In this document: one piece after another, positions 44,784 to 54,320 of the stretch
Layout of the letters: each line of letters begins with the position of its first letter
Position numbering within the stretch: the first letter of the stretch is position 1
Origin: ZC4RG42 sp003242425
Lineage (GTDB): Bacteria > Pseudomonadota > Gammaproteobacteria > Burkholderiales > SG8-39
DNA length: 63,955 nucleotides
Direction of reading: 5' to 3'
NCBI GenBank assembly: GCA_937907425.1
Contig: CALCIE010000019.1
Location: forward strand, 1-63,955
Made by a program: the position numbers and the translations under genes
The notes under the pieces: model-generated
Seen by the model: only the letters and a program-made list of their open reading frames with translations
Databases searched by the model: none
What the model was told of the DNA's origin: nothing

Positions 44784-46452
44784 GGTTGATTTCCTCCAGG
44801 CTGGTCTGTCCCGAGACGGCGAGCTCCACCGCCGCTTCGCGCAGGAAGCGGGTGCCGTTGCGGCGCGCCATTTCCTTGAGCGCGCGGATGGGCGCCCGTT
44901 CGACGATCATCTCCCGCAGTTCGTCGTTGAGCACCATCACTTCGGCGATGGCGGTACGGCCCTTGTAGCCCGTGCCCCGGCAGTTGCCGCAGCCGCGTCC
45001 GGCGCGGAAGCGCGCCCGCGCGAGCAGTTCGCCATCGATGCGCGAGGCGGCCAACTCCTCCGCGCTGGGGATGACCTCGACGCTGCAGTGGTTGCAGTTG
45101 AGCCGGACGAGACGCTGCGCGACCACGCCGTTCAGGGCCGCCGCGAAGCTGTAGATGTCCACGCCCATATGGGTGAACCGCCCGAGCACGTCGAACACGT
45201 TGTTGGCGTGCACGGTGGTGAAGACCAGATGGCCGGTGAGGGCGGCCTGGATGGCGATCTGCGCTGTCTCGGGATCGCGGATCTCGCCCACCATGACGCG
45301 GTCGGGGTCGTGGCGCAGGATCGAACGCAGGCCGCGCGCGAAAGTGAGGCCCTTCTTCTCGTTCACCGGGATCTGCAGCACGCCCGGCAACTGGTATTCG
45401 ACCGGATCCTCGATGGTGATGATCTTGTCGCGGCCCTGGTTGATTTCCGAGATCGTCGCGTAGAGCGTGGTGGTCTTGCCGCTGCCCGTCGGTCCGGTGA
45501 TGAGCAGCATGCCGTAGGGTTCGGAGGCGAGTTTGCGCACGATCGCGCGCGCCTCCGGGTCGAAGCCGATGCTGTCGAGCGTCAGGCCGCGAACCTCGTC
45601 CGCCAGTTGCTGCTTGTCGAGGATGCGCAGCACCGCGTCCTCGCCGAAGATCGAGGGCATGACCGAGACGCGGAAATCGATTTCCCGGCCGCGCACGCTG
45701 ACCTTGAAACGGCCGTCCTGCGGCACACGGCGCTCCGAAATGTCGAGCTCGGCCATGACCTTGATCCGCGAAATGACCTGCTCCGCGAGCTCCAGCCCCG
45801 GCAGGCTGCCGATGTACACCAGCACGCCGTCGATGCGGTATTTGATGGCGAGGCCGGTCGGGCCGGTTTCCAGATGGATGTCGGAGGCCTGGGTCTTCAG
45901 CGCGTCGTACAGGGTCGAGCGCACCAGGCGCACGACCTGGCTGGTGTCTTCAGTGATGCTGAGGAAGGACAGATTTTCGATGCCCGAGGCATCCGCGGCG
46001 ACGCTCATTGCCGCGGGCAGGATGGTCTCCACCGCGGACAGCGACTCTTCCTGACGCGCAAGATAGGCGGCGACGTCGGCGTGATGGGCGAGCACCCAGT
46101 CGAACTCCTGTTCGATCCGCTCTTCCGCCCAGGCGATGTGCTCGACGGCGAAGGGATCGGCGATCACCAGCCGCAACCTGCCCGCGTCGTCGCGGAACAG
46201 CAGCATCTGCGCGCGCAGCGCTTCGGGAAAGGGCAGCAGATCGAAGGCCGGCGTCCAGCGGTGCAGGTCCTCCATGCCGGCGACGGGATAGTGCAGCGTC
46301 GCGCCGAGACGGGCGGTGAACACCTCCGGCGGCAGGCCGGAGAGCTCGTCCAGCGCGGCGGTGACCGTCGAACCGCGGCTGGCGGCGAGCTTGCGTGCTT
46401 CGGCGATTTCCTCGGCGCGGAAGGCGACGAGCACGTCTTCGGCCATGTTCAT
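44764..46452 (-). CDS. gspE: GspE/PilB-type secretion ATPase
   Basis: A 562-residue hexameric ATPase. The N-terminal GspE-II-like domain is followed by the core with Walker A GPTGSGKTT (near residue 320), an Asp box ITIEDPVEYQLPG, Walker B HDPDRVMVGEIRDPETA and a zinc module with CNHC and CGNC. It powers pseudopilus assembly. It overlaps gspF by four bases. Confidence 0.95.
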   Translation of the reverse strand: MNMAEDVLVAFRAEEIAEARKLAASRGSTVTAALDELSGLPPEVFTARLGATLHYPVAGMEDLHRWTPAFDLLPFPEALRAQMLLFRDDAGRLRLVIADPFAVEHIAWAEERIEQEFDWVLAHHADVAAYLARQEESLSAVETILPAAMSVAADASGIENLSFLSITEDTSQVVRLVRSTLYDALKTQASDIHLETGPTGLAIKYRIDGVLVYIGSLPGLELAEQVISRIKVMAELDISERRVPQDGRFKVSVRGREIDFRVSVMPSIFGEDAVLRILDKQQLADEVRGLTLDSIGFDPEARAIVRKLASEPYGMLLITGPTGSGKTTTLYATISEINQGRDKIITIEDPVEYQLPGVLQIPVNEKKGLTFARGLRSILRHDPDRVMVGEIRDPETAQIAIQAALTGHLVFTTVHANNVFDVLGRFTHMGVDIYSFAAALNGVVAQRLVRLNCNHCSVEVIPSAEELAASRIDGELLARARFRAGRGCGNCRGTGYKGRTAIAEVMVLNDELREMIVERAPIRALKEMARRNGTRFLREAAVELAVSGQTSLEEINRVTFVA

Positions 46453-47627
46453 TGCAGGCTCCCCGCCAGTTCGAAGATCGGCAGATACATCAGCACCACG
46501 ATCGCGCCGATCACCACGCCGATGAGCGCCATCAGCAGCGGCTCGAAGAGCTTGGTGAACCAGTCGATCCAGCGCGCGAGTTCCTCGTCGTGGAAGACGG
46601 CGATGCGTTCCATCATCTGCGCCATGTCGCCGCTCTTTTCGCCGACCCTAAGCATGCGCAATGCCACCGGCGTGGCCAGACCTTCGGCATCCATCGCGGC
46701 CGAGATGCTCGTGCCTTCACGGATGCGCTGGGTCGCCGCGCCGAGGGAAGCGCGCATCGCCGCAGGCAACAAACCTGCCACCATGGTGAGGGCGGGCACC
46801 AGCGGGGTACCGCCGCGCAGCAGCATGCCCAGCGTACGGTAGAAACGGGCGAGCTGATAGACGCGCATGCGGGCGCCGACGCTGGGGATGCGTTGTGCGA
46901 GCCGCGCCAGCAGCGCCGGGGCGCGCATGAAGAGGTAGATCGTGCCGGCGACGAGCGCCGTCGCGATGGCGAGCACCGCGCCGCCGTGGGCGTTCAGCAG
47001 ATTGCCCCAGTCGATCAGCAGACGGGAGAGGAAGGGCAGCGACTGCCCGGAGTCGGCGTAGATGCCAGCGAAGCGCGGCACCACGTACCCCAGCAGGAAC
47101 AGCGTCACCAGTCCGCCCACCGCGATCAATACCGCCGGATAGATGGAGGCGCTGACGATTTTCTTGCGCACCTGGTCGATGCGCTGGTGGTAATCGATAT
47201 AGCGCGCCAGCGCCTCGGGCAGATCGCCGGTGCGCTCGGCGGCGCGTACCGTGGCGACGAAAAGTGTCGGAAAGCTTGACGGATGGGCTTCCAGGGCTTG
47301 CGAGAAGGAACGGCCTTCGAAGAGCGCCGCGCGTACGTCCATGAGCAGCTTGCGCGCTTCCGGCCGCTGCTCCTTCTCGATCATGGTTTCGATCACTTCG
47401 ACGAGCGACAGCCCGGCGGACAGCAGCGCCAGCAGTTCCTGCGCGAAGAGCAGCAGCGGGAAGGATTTGCGCAGCGAAGGCAACGCCCAAGCGCGCTTGC
47501 TGCGCACCGACAGTACGGCCAGCCCCTGCGCCTGCGCCATGGCCAGCGCGGACGCTTCGTCGGCGGCCTGCACGGACAGGTTGACCAGTCCCTGCGCACC
47601 CTTCAGCCCACGGATCTCGAACTGCAT
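46449..47627 (-). CDS. gspF: GspF-type secretion platform protein
   Basis: A 392-residue inner-membrane platform protein with two GspF repeats, each preceding one or two helices: FAQELLALLSAGLSLVEV and YRTLGMLLRGGTPLVPAL are the conserved turns. The N-terminus starts at the ATG at 47627, with AAAGGA five bases upstream; longer frames upstream look non-coding. Confidence 0.94.
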   Translation of the reverse strand: MQFEIRGLKGAQGLVNLSVQAADEASALAMAQAQGLAVLSVRSKRAWALPSLRKSFPLLLFAQELLALLSAGLSLVEVIETMIEKEQRPEARKLLMDVRAALFEGRSFSQALEAHPSSFPTLFVATVRAAERTGDLPEALARYIDYHQRIDQVRKKIVSASIYPAVLIAVGGLVTLFLLGYVVPRFAGIYADSGQSLPFLSRLLIDWGNLLNAHGGAVLAIATALVAGTIYLFMRAPALLARLAQRIPSVGARMRVYQLARFYRTLGMLLRGGTPLVPALTMVAGLLPAAMRASLGAATQRIREGTSISAAMDAEGLATPVALRMLRVGEKSGDMAQMMERIAVFHDEELARWIDWFTKLFEPLLMALIGVVIGAIVVLMYLPIFELAGSLQ

Positions 47628-47705
47628 AAACGTCCTTTCCCGGCCGTGCGTGCGGTGCGAGCGTCGGCGGCGGCGCACCGCCGGAGCGTCGTTATGCGAG
47701 CGGTC

Positions 47706-48131
47706 TCACGAGCCCCAGCTCGTTATGTCGGCAGCGTGATCCGTGCCACCGGGTTGTCCGTCCTTTCCGAATGAAAAGAGGTCGTACTCGCCGTACTGCC
47801 CGGGATAGCGGTACTGATAGGGCTTGCCCCAGGGGTCGAGCGGTACGGCTTTCTCGAGATAGGGGCCGTTCCACTTCGGCTCGTTCTCCGGTCGCTTCAC
47901 CAATGCCTCGAGCCCTTGTTCCGTGGACGGGTAATGCCCGACATCCAGCCGGTAATGGTCGAGCGCCTTGCTGAGCGCATTGATCTGTGCCTGCGCGGTG
48001 CGCACTTCCGACTTGCCGAGTTGCGAGAAATAGCGGGGGGCGACATAGCCGGCGAGCAGGCCGATGATGACCATGACCACCAGCAGCTCGAGCAGCGTGA
48101 AGCCGCGCACGCGGATCCGTTGCTTCAACAT
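47706..48131 (-). CDS. gspG: Major pseudopilin GspG
   Basis: A 141-residue canonical GspG. The leader ends RVRG|FTLLELLVVM with Glu5 present. The soluble domain has LDHYRLDVGHYPSTEQGLEALV, the conserved PLDPWGKPYQYRYPG and the calcium-loop ending with ADITSW. GGAGG lies at the start of the ATG. It is the first gene of the eleven-gene operon, 78 bases upstream of gspF. Confidence 0.95.
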   Translation of the reverse strand: MLKQRIRVRGFTLLELLVVMVIIGLLAGYVAPRYFSQLGKSEVRTAQAQINALSKALDHYRLDVGHYPSTEQGLEALVKRPENEPKWNGPYLEKAVPLDPWGKPYQYRYPGQYGEYDLFSFGKDGQPGGTDHAADITSWGS

Positions 48132-48798
48132 TCCTCCACCTCCTTCAAGCAACACGCGCCTGAATGCTTTTACGGTAGCGCTGCGCCGTTGCTGCATTAT
48201 GGGCGCGCGTACGCGACGGCAATCTTGGTGCCACGATTGTTTACAGCGGTGCAGACAACATCGCGGCCTCCGGTAACGACGAAATGCGCTTGTCGGCGAG
48301 ACGGATGGTTCCTGACGCAAGTTCTCTTATGCGCTGATTCGGATGAAGAAGCATTGCCGGTCGGCATGAGCGCGATCCCGGACCGTCCGGAGGAAATCCG
48401 GCCTTCGGTGCAATGGGGAACTGTCGGTTTTTTTGTCAGTGCCGAAGCGGCGTGTCCCGAACGGTGCGTGCCGACCGGGCTCGTGCACGCGCTTCGTGCG
48501 CGGTGTCCATGGCGCTTTCGGCACGGTCTCCAGTACCAGACAAATTGCCCGTCACAATGCATTGCGATTCGTTTGCAGAAAGCGACATTCCCATGAAATG
48601 TGGATTTCGCGACCCGAGATGGTGCGGCTTGTGCAGAAAGCAGCCCGACTCGGTGACGTGCAGGGGGAAGGCGTCCAGCGGTCAACAAGCAATCATGCGG
48701 CGGGCATTGTGGGCCGAGCGCGATGTGCGTCGGGTCTATGCGTCGGACCGGTAGCAGACGCGGGTGTCTAGTGGGTGTCCATTCGAGGAGATAGGCAT
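48132..48798. other. 667-base non-coding gap
   Basis: Between the divergent gspG and ggt genes I find no gene I can support. ORFs here are short, lack a good start and have codon use unlike their neighbours, including a Cys-rich 113-residue frame at 48413-48754. It must hold two divergent promoters, but I could not define them convincingly. Confidence 0.6.
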
Positions 48799-50643
48799 AT
48801 GAGTCACGTGATTGCGCATGAAGCGCAACGCGGCAAGCGCGCGTCGCCGAGGTTCGCCGGAGCGTTGTGCGCATGTGCGTTGTCGCTGACCTTCGCGTTC
48901 GGTGCCGGAACGGCCTCGGCGCAGTCGCCGAACGCTTTCGGCAAACCGTCGGCGGATGTCCCGTTCCCGTCGGACAACATCGATTCCTTCAGGTTTACCC
49001 GTCCGATCGGGTGGAAGGATCAGACTCGATCCGAAGTGCTCGCGCGGCACGGCATCGCCGCGACGAGCCAGCCGGCATCGACCGCTGCTGCGCTGGAGAT
49101 CCTGCAAAACGGCGGCAACGCCATCGATGCGGCGGTGGCGGCGGCTGCCGTGCAGGCGGTCACCGAGCCGAACAGCACCGGGCTGGGCGGTGACCTGTTT
49201 GCCATCGTCTGGTCCGAGCGGCACAAGAAGCTCTTCGGCCTGATGTCGAGCGGTTGGGCGCCGGCGGGATGGAGTCTGGAATACTTCGCCAGCAGAGGAC
49301 TGACCTCGATCCCGCAAAACATCCACTCTGCGGTGGTGCCGGGAGGCGTATCGGGCTGGTTCGCGCTGCTCGACCGTTTCGGATCCAAACATCCCAAGGA
49401 AGTGTTCGAACCCGCCCGCCGTCTGGCGCACTGGGGTTGGCCGGTCCACGAGCGCATGGCCAACAGCTTCCCGAGCCGATGGCAGGATCCGGACTCCGCG
49501 GCGTTGTATCAGCCGGGCGGGGTCAACCCTCCGCTCTATAGCGTGTTCAAGAACCCCGGTCTGGCAAAAGCCTTCAAGCTCCTGCAGACCGAGGGGCGCG
49601 ACGCGTTCTACAAGGGCAAGATCGCCGAGGCGATGGTGAGGAAGAACCAGGCGCTCGGCGGAGTCATGACCCTGGAGGACCTGGCGGAGTATCAGTCGGA
49701 ATGGGTGGAACCGATTTCCACCACCTATCACGGCTACGAGATCCACCAGTTGCCGCCTCCCACCCAAGGTTGGGCCGCGCTGGAGATGCTCAACATTCTC
49801 GAAGTCTGCGTGCCGAAGCTCGGTTTCAATCTCGCCGAACTGGGGCACAAGGACCCGATGTTCTGGCATCTCATGATCGAAGCCAAGAAGCTCGCCTACT
49901 CGGATCTGCTGGCCTATAACGCCGATCCGAAGTTCGCCGACGTTCCCCTCGACCAGCTGCTGTCGAAGCAGTATGCCGAGGAGAAACTGTGCCCGCTGAT
50001 CGATCCGAACCAGGCGCGCCCGGCCGACATCCTGGGCCACCTCGGAGCGGGAACGGTCTATCTGGCGACGGCGGACCGCTGGGGCAACATGGTATCGCTG
50101 GTCAACAGCGTCTTCTCGGGCTTCGGCTCCGGGGTCACGATACCGGAATACGGCTTCCAGTTCGCCAACCGCGGCCAGGGCTTCGTGCTGACTCCCGGGC
50201 ATCCCAATGTGCCGGAGGGTCGCAAACGCCCGTTCATCACCATCATCGCGGGCTTCATCACCCAGAAGGGCAGACCGATCATGGCCTTCGGCAACATGGG
50301 CGGCGGCACACAGCCGCAGGCGCACGTGCAGCACGTCGTCAACATGATCGACCTGGGCATGAACGTGCAGGCGACGACCGATGTGGCGCGTTTCGACCAC
50401 AGCCAGGGTGCTGACCGGACGGCGTTGGACGAGTATCTGTTCGACGCCGTCGGTCCTGCGTTGATGGCGAAAGGACACAATATCGTGCCCGCCAACGGCC
50501 ATGCCGGCGGTTATCAGGGGATTTACTTCGAACGTAACTTCAACCTGAACCCGATCGGCAGCAACAACTTCCAGTCTCCCGTGCACGGCGTCTATCGCGC
50601 GGGGTCCGATCCGCGTAAAGACGGGCACGCGGCGGGCTGGTAG
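48799..50643 (+). CDS. ggt: Gamma-glutamyltranspeptidase (YwrD-like branch)
   Basis: A 614-residue N-terminal-nucleophile enzyme with a signal peptide (cleavage near residue 42, after SAQ). The autocatalytic nucleophile is predicted to be Thr419 in GAGTVYLATADRWGN, followed by the NSVFSGFGSG loop of the YwrD branch, and a GNMGGGTQPQ glycine-rich loop. It cleaves or transfers gamma-glutamyl groups, for example from glutathione. GAGGAG precedes the ATG; the frame's longer start (48775) would add eight atypical residues. Confidence 0.93.
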   Translation: MSHVIAHEAQRGKRASPRFAGALCACALSLTFAFGAGTASAQSPNAFGKPSADVPFPSDNIDSFRFTRPIGWKDQTRSEVLARHGIAATSQPASTAAALEILQNGGNAIDAAVAAAAVQAVTEPNSTGLGGDLFAIVWSERHKKLFGLMSSGWAPAGWSLEYFASRGLTSIPQNIHSAVVPGGVSGWFALLDRFGSKHPKEVFEPARRLAHWGWPVHERMANSFPSRWQDPDSAALYQPGGVNPPLYSVFKNPGLAKAFKLLQTEGRDAFYKGKIAEAMVRKNQALGGVMTLEDLAEYQSEWVEPISTTYHGYEIHQLPPPTQGWAALEMLNILEVCVPKLGFNLAELGHKDPMFWHLMIEAKKLAYSDLLAYNADPKFADVPLDQLLSKQYAEEKLCPLIDPNQARPADILGHLGAGTVYLATADRWGNMVSLVNSVFSGFGSGVTIPEYGFQFANRGQGFVLTPGHPNVPEGRKRPFITIIAGFITQKGRPIMAFGNMGGGTQPQAHVQHVVNMIDLGMNVQATTDVARFDHSQGADRTALDEYLFDAVGPALMAKGHNIVPANGHAGGYQGIYFERNFNLNPIGSNNFQSPVHGVYRAGSDPRKDGHAAGW

Positions 50644-50703
50644 GAGTCCGGGATCGCGCGTTCCACCGTTCGCTCTGCGACGGTGAAGGCGCGTTCCGGT
50701 ACG

Positions 50704-50739
50704 CCGGGCGAAGCGCGGCGGCGCTTCGCCCGGTCTTTT
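50704..50739 (+). terminator. Hairpin between ggt and ppiC
   Basis: A perfect 13-bp stem (50704-50716 with 50721-50733) with a 4-base loop and TCTTTT after it. It is probably a terminator or attenuator. The ppiC start is 24 bases beyond. Confidence 0.78.
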
Positions 50740-50762
50740 GTGGGCCCAACGGAGGAAAGAAT

Positions 50763-51557
50763 ATGCGCAGACATTTGAGCGTCTCGATTGCCACAAGCTT
50801 GATCTTCAGTGCGGCCGCGTGGGCCGGCGATACACCGGGGGCCGTGACCGTCAACGGCCAGACCATCACTCGGACACATATAGAGTTCGTGGCCATGTCC
50901 AAGGCCAAGGAAGGGCTCGCGAATACACCGGAACTACGCGAACAGGTGCGGGAATACCTGATCAACCGGGTGCTGCTGGAGCAGGAAGCGAAAAAGCAGG
51001 GGATCGACAAACTGCCCGAGCTGAAAACGGAGATCGAGCTGGCCACACAGGCTTTGCTCGTCGCCAAATTCATCGAGCGCTACAAGATCGAACATCCGAT
51101 TTCGGAAGAAGAGCTGAGAAAAGAGTACGACAGGCAGCGGGCCGAGCTCGGCGACAAGGAGTATCTGCCTTCGCACATCCTCGTCGACGATCGCGAGGAG
51201 GCGTTGAAGATCATCGCGCAGCTGAACCAGGGTGCGGATTTTCGCGAGATCGCGCAGCAGAAGACCAAGGACGACGCGACGAGGAAGCACGGCGGCGGGC
51301 TGCAATGGTCTTCCAAGGCAGGCTTCATCGAACCCTTCGCCGAGGCGATCGTGAAGCTCAAGAAGGGCGAGCATACGCAGCAGCCGGTCAAGACGGAGCA
51401 CGGCTGGCACGTCATCAAGCTCGACGACGAGCGCCCGTTGGTGCCGCCGAGCTTCGAGCAGGTGCGCGTAAAACTCACGGAAGTTATGCATCGCGACCGT
51501 ATCGACAAGTACATCGAGACGCTGCGCAGCAAGGCGGAGATCAAGTCCGGCGAGTAA
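50763..51557 (+). CDS. Periplasmic PpiC-type peptidyl-prolyl isomerase
   Basis: A 264-residue SurA/PrsA-like parvulin. The signal peptide is residues 1-21, the N-terminal helical chaperone domain is about 25-125, and the parvulin domain is about 130-230 with HILVDDREEAL and GGGLQWSSKAGF...PVKTEHGWHVIKLDD. It should assist folding of exported proteins. GGAGG is seven bases before the ATG. Confidence 0.93.
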   Translation: MRRHLSVSIATSLIFSAAAWAGDTPGAVTVNGQTITRTHIEFVAMSKAKEGLANTPELREQVREYLINRVLLEQEAKKQGIDKLPELKTEIELATQALLVAKFIERYKIEHPISEEELRKEYDRQRAELGDKEYLPSHILVDDREEALKIIAQLNQGADFREIAQQKTKDDATRKHGGGLQWSSKAGFIEPFAEAIVKLKKGEHTQQPVKTEHGWHVIKLDDERPLVPPSFEQVRVKLTEVMHRDRIDKYIETLRSKAEIKSGE

Positions 51558-51612
51558 GCGGGCGCCTAGCAGCCGATCGCCTGATCGGCCTCACGCCTGA
51601 CGGACGGCGTGT

Positions 51613-52125
51613 TCAGCGCTTCTCGCGCGGTGCATACGAGAAGCGCCAGCTTCCGTCGTGCTGTCGTTCCGCGAGGTAGTTTTTCTCCACGGTTTCCAGA
51701 GTATCCGGCGAACGGTAGATCACCTCGAAGGCGACAGCATCTTCCTTCGGCCGCTTCCAGTTCCGGATGCGGTCCACCGTGAGGCACACCGTGTAACGGT
51801 GCTCGTGGGTGTTCAGGTCCGCCATCGGCCCGGAGTCGTTGTAGGGCGTGCGTTCCGCCGGCGACACCGAAACGGCCTCCTTGCTAAAGTCCGCTTTGCA
51901 GGAGACCGTGGCCAGGAATTTCCTGATCTCCGGAGCTGCGGCGGCAAGCGTCGGTCTGACCTCTTCGGGCGCCTGATCAGGTGCCACCCATGTCTCGATC
52001 ATCTTCTGCTGGAACGGCGTGATCTGCGCGAAGTAACGTGGATACCTGGATCCCTCTGCCGCCAGGGCGGTTCCGGCGAACGCCGCCGTGAGCGCCGCAC
52101 ACAGTAGCAATCCTCTCGCTCGCAT
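51613..52125 (-). CDS. Exported protein of unknown function with two cysteines
   Basis: A 170-residue protein with a signal peptide (residues 1-22, ending ALA). The mature part has cysteines in TVSCKAD and YTVCLTVD, possibly a disulfide, and a repeated aromatic/charged pattern. I do not recognise the family. It is the last gene of the eight-gene minus-strand operon, 33 bases after the TPR gene. Confidence 0.72.
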   Translation of the reverse strand: MRARGLLLCAALTAAFAGTALAAEGSRYPRYFAQITPFQQKMIETWVAPDQAPEEVRPTLAAAAPEIRKFLATVSCKADFSKEAVSVSPAERTPYNDSGPMADLNTHEHRYTVCLTVDRIRNWKRPKEDAVAFEVIYRSPDTLETVEKNYLAERQHDGSWRFSYAPREKR

Positions 52126-52158
52126 ATCGATTCCTCCAGGGCATTGCGCCGTTTCGGC

Positions 52159-53442
52159 TCATTCTCTGGCTCGCGCCAGACCCGTTGTGCCTGCTTTCCC
52201 GCCGTGCGTCGCGTAAATTCTCCAGAGGCGTGCGACCGCCGCGGTCGCGTCCTCGCCGTCGACGGCACCGAACGTCTTGACCGCCTGGTCGATGCGTCCG
52301 GCGCGCAGATACGCGATCCCCAGCCGCAGTTGCGCTTCGCGAGGCGCTTTGACGCGACCCGTACGAACGCCTTCCTCCATCAGACGCAGACCGTCGTCGA
52401 ACCGGCCGCCGGCAAGGACGTCGAGGCCGAGGTCGAGCATCGCATCGCCATCCTTCGTTTCGCGCGCTTTGGCGATTGCGGCGTCGAGCATCTTGTCGCT
52501 TTCCGCCGCGCTTTGCGCAACCATGCTGCGCAAACGCGAATGGCGTTCCGCCTCGGCGCCTTGGCCAAGCAATCCCCGTTCGTAACCGCGCTCGACGATG
52601 GCGAGCGCTTCGTGCGGCGATCCGTCGCGCAGCGCCAGTTGAGCCGCCTCCATGTAGTCGGCGGCCCGGGTGTTCACGTTGACCGCAAGCTTGAGCCGGT
52701 AGAAATCGAGCAGGAGACGGTCGGAGAGATCGGTACGCGCCTGGGTCTGCCGCAGCATGCCGTCCCAGTGCTCGGGCGTCGGGTAGTAGGTGAGCAGCGC
52801 TTCCATTGCGCGCAGGCCGGCGCCGCGATCGTTTCGCTTCAAAGACGCATGGGCGAGAAGCTGCAGATGCGCTTCCTCGGGTGCGCGGCCCGCTTTGCGT
52901 GCCGCGGCGATTTCCTCTTCCGCGACGTTCGCGGCCTGAGCGTAGGCGCCGTCCTGGTAGTAGGCCTGCATGAGCAGCGTGCGCATGCGCCGGTCCGGTC
53001 CGCCGTTCGCCGCATAGCGTTGCGCCCACTCGGCGGCTTTGCCGTACTGCCGGGCGCGGTAATAGGCTCCGGCCAGCGCCTGTTCGATGGCGCGCCGTTC
53101 CCCGGCGCTCATTCTGTCGGAAGCGGCCGCGTCCTCGTAGGCTTTGGCCGCCGTGTCAGCGTCGCCGAGGGCGAGCGCAGCCTGGATGCGCACGCGCTGA
53201 ATGATGTAGCGCTCGTACGGGTTCGGGTCGAGCACGCGCTCGGCGAGCTTGATTTTCGCCATTGCCTCGTGCGGCTTCTGCGCTTTCAACAGCGCCTGTG
53301 CGCTTTCCAGCGGTTTGCCGATTTCCGGGCGTGCGGTCTCGGCCTGCGCCGTTGCGCGGCCGGCCGGGATTCCGTGGAGTGCCAGTACGGCACAAAGGCC
53401 CCACACGAGTCGCCGTTTCGTCCACGTGCTGGCGAAGTCCAT
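52159..53442 (-). CDS. Exported TPR-repeat protein
   Basis: A 427-residue protein with a signal peptide (residues 1-33) and about nine helical tetratricopeptide-like repeats over the rest (for example RAGRIDQAVKTFGAV near the end). Such proteins (TtpC-like in position, after ExbD) support TonB systems in some gammaproteobacteria. It lies seven bases after the second exbD. Confidence 0.85.
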   Translation of the reverse strand: MDFASTWTKRRLVWGLCAVLALHGIPAGRATAQAETARPEIGKPLESAQALLKAQKPHEAMAKIKLAERVLDPNPYERYIIQRVRIQAALALGDADTAAKAYEDAAASDRMSAGERRAIEQALAGAYYRARQYGKAAEWAQRYAANGGPDRRMRTLLMQAYYQDGAYAQAANVAEEEIAAARKAGRAPEEAHLQLLAHASLKRNDRGAGLRAMEALLTYYPTPEHWDGMLRQTQARTDLSDRLLLDFYRLKLAVNVNTRAADYMEAAQLALRDGSPHEALAIVERGYERGLLGQGAEAERHSRLRSMVAQSAAESDKMLDAAIAKARETKDGDAMLDLGLDVLAGGRFDDGLRLMEEGVRTGRVKAPREAQLRLGIAYLRAGRIDQAVKTFGAVDGEDATAAVARLWRIYATHGGKAGTTGLARARE

Positions 53443-53449
53443 GCCGGTC

Positions 53450-53887
53450 TCAGTCCATGTAGCCTTCGCTGCCGATCAGGCCGACCTTGGTCAATCCCAG
53501 ACGCTGCGCGGAGGCCATGACTGCGGCCACGTGCTCATAGGTCACAAGCCGGTTGGGCCGCAGATGAAGCTCCGGCTGCGTCGGTCGGGCGGCCGCCTGC
53601 CGCAGCCTCGCCTCGAGCGCCGCGCGGTCCGGAACCAGCTCGTTGTTCCAGTACACCGTACCGTCGAAATCGACGTCGACGACCACGACTTCCGGCGGTA
53701 CGTCGGTCTTAGGCGGCGTGCCGACAGGCATGTTGAGCTTCACGGCATGGGTCTGGATCGGAATGGTGACGATCAGCATGATCAGCAACACCAACATGAC
53801 GTCGATCAGGGGGGTCGTATTGATTTCCACCATCACTCCGTCTTCGTCTGCCGCGCCCTGTGTCGCGTTCATCGCCATGTCACGCAC
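53450..53887 (-). CDS. exbD: ExbD-family protein, second copy
   Basis: A 145-residue protein with one N-terminal helix (INTTPLIDVMLVLLIMLIV) carrying the proton-relay Asp, and a periplasmic domain. It differs from the first copy in its extension. It is one base after the other exbD. Confidence 0.94.
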   Translation of the reverse strand: MRDMAMNATQGAADEDGVMVEINTTPLIDVMLVLLIMLIVTIPIQTHAVKLNMPVGTPPKTDVPPEVVVVDVDFDGTVYWNNELVPDRAALEARLRQAAARPTQPELHLRPNRLVTYEHVAAVMASAQRLGLTKVGLIGSEGYMD

Positions 53888-53888
53888 C

Positions 53889-54317
53889 TCATAGGCCGCC
53901 GCGCGGCGGCGGCTCGGTGATGAATCCCACTCTCACGATGCCGGCACGCTGCAGCATCACGACGACCCGTCCAACGTGTTCGTAACGCGCGTTGAGATCG
54001 CCCCGGATGTGCACTTCCGGCTGCTGCGGCATGGCCGCGATCGCTTTCAGGCGTCCGAAAAGCTCGGCTTTGTCGTCCATCCGCAGTTCGTTCCAGTAGA
54101 CCGTTCCGTCTTTCGTGACCGCGAGTACCACGTTTTCCGGTTTGGTCTGCGTCGGTACGTTGCGTTCCTTCGGCAGCTCCAGCGGGACGGTCCGCGTCAC
54201 GATCGGAATGGTGATGAGGAAGATGATGAGCAGCACCAGCATCACGTCGACCAGCGGCGTGGTGTTGATGGCCGCGATCACTTCTTCTTCGCGTTCGCCT
54301 GGCATGTGAAGGGACAT
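53889..54317 (-). CDS. exbD: ExbD-family protein, first copy
   Basis: A 142-residue protein with the helix INTTPLVDVMLVLLIIFLIT, the relay Asp and a periplasmic domain. It lies three bases after exbB. The two ExbD copies may form a mixed stator, as in some systems with duplicated ExbD. Confidence 0.94.
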   Translation of the reverse strand: MSLHMPGEREEEVIAAINTTPLVDVMLVLLIIFLITIPIVTRTVPLELPKERNVPTQTKPENVVLAVTKDGTVYWNELRMDDKAELFGRLKAIAAMPQQPEVHIRGDLNARYEHVGRVVVMLQRAGIVRVGFITEPPPRGGL

Positions 54318-54320
54318 CGC

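Noticed and set aside
48413..48754. Cys-rich 113-codon ORF as a small metalloprotein gene
   Set aside because: No ribosome-binding site, no domain, and composition unlike neighbouring genes; overlapping ORFs in other frames look equally plausible.
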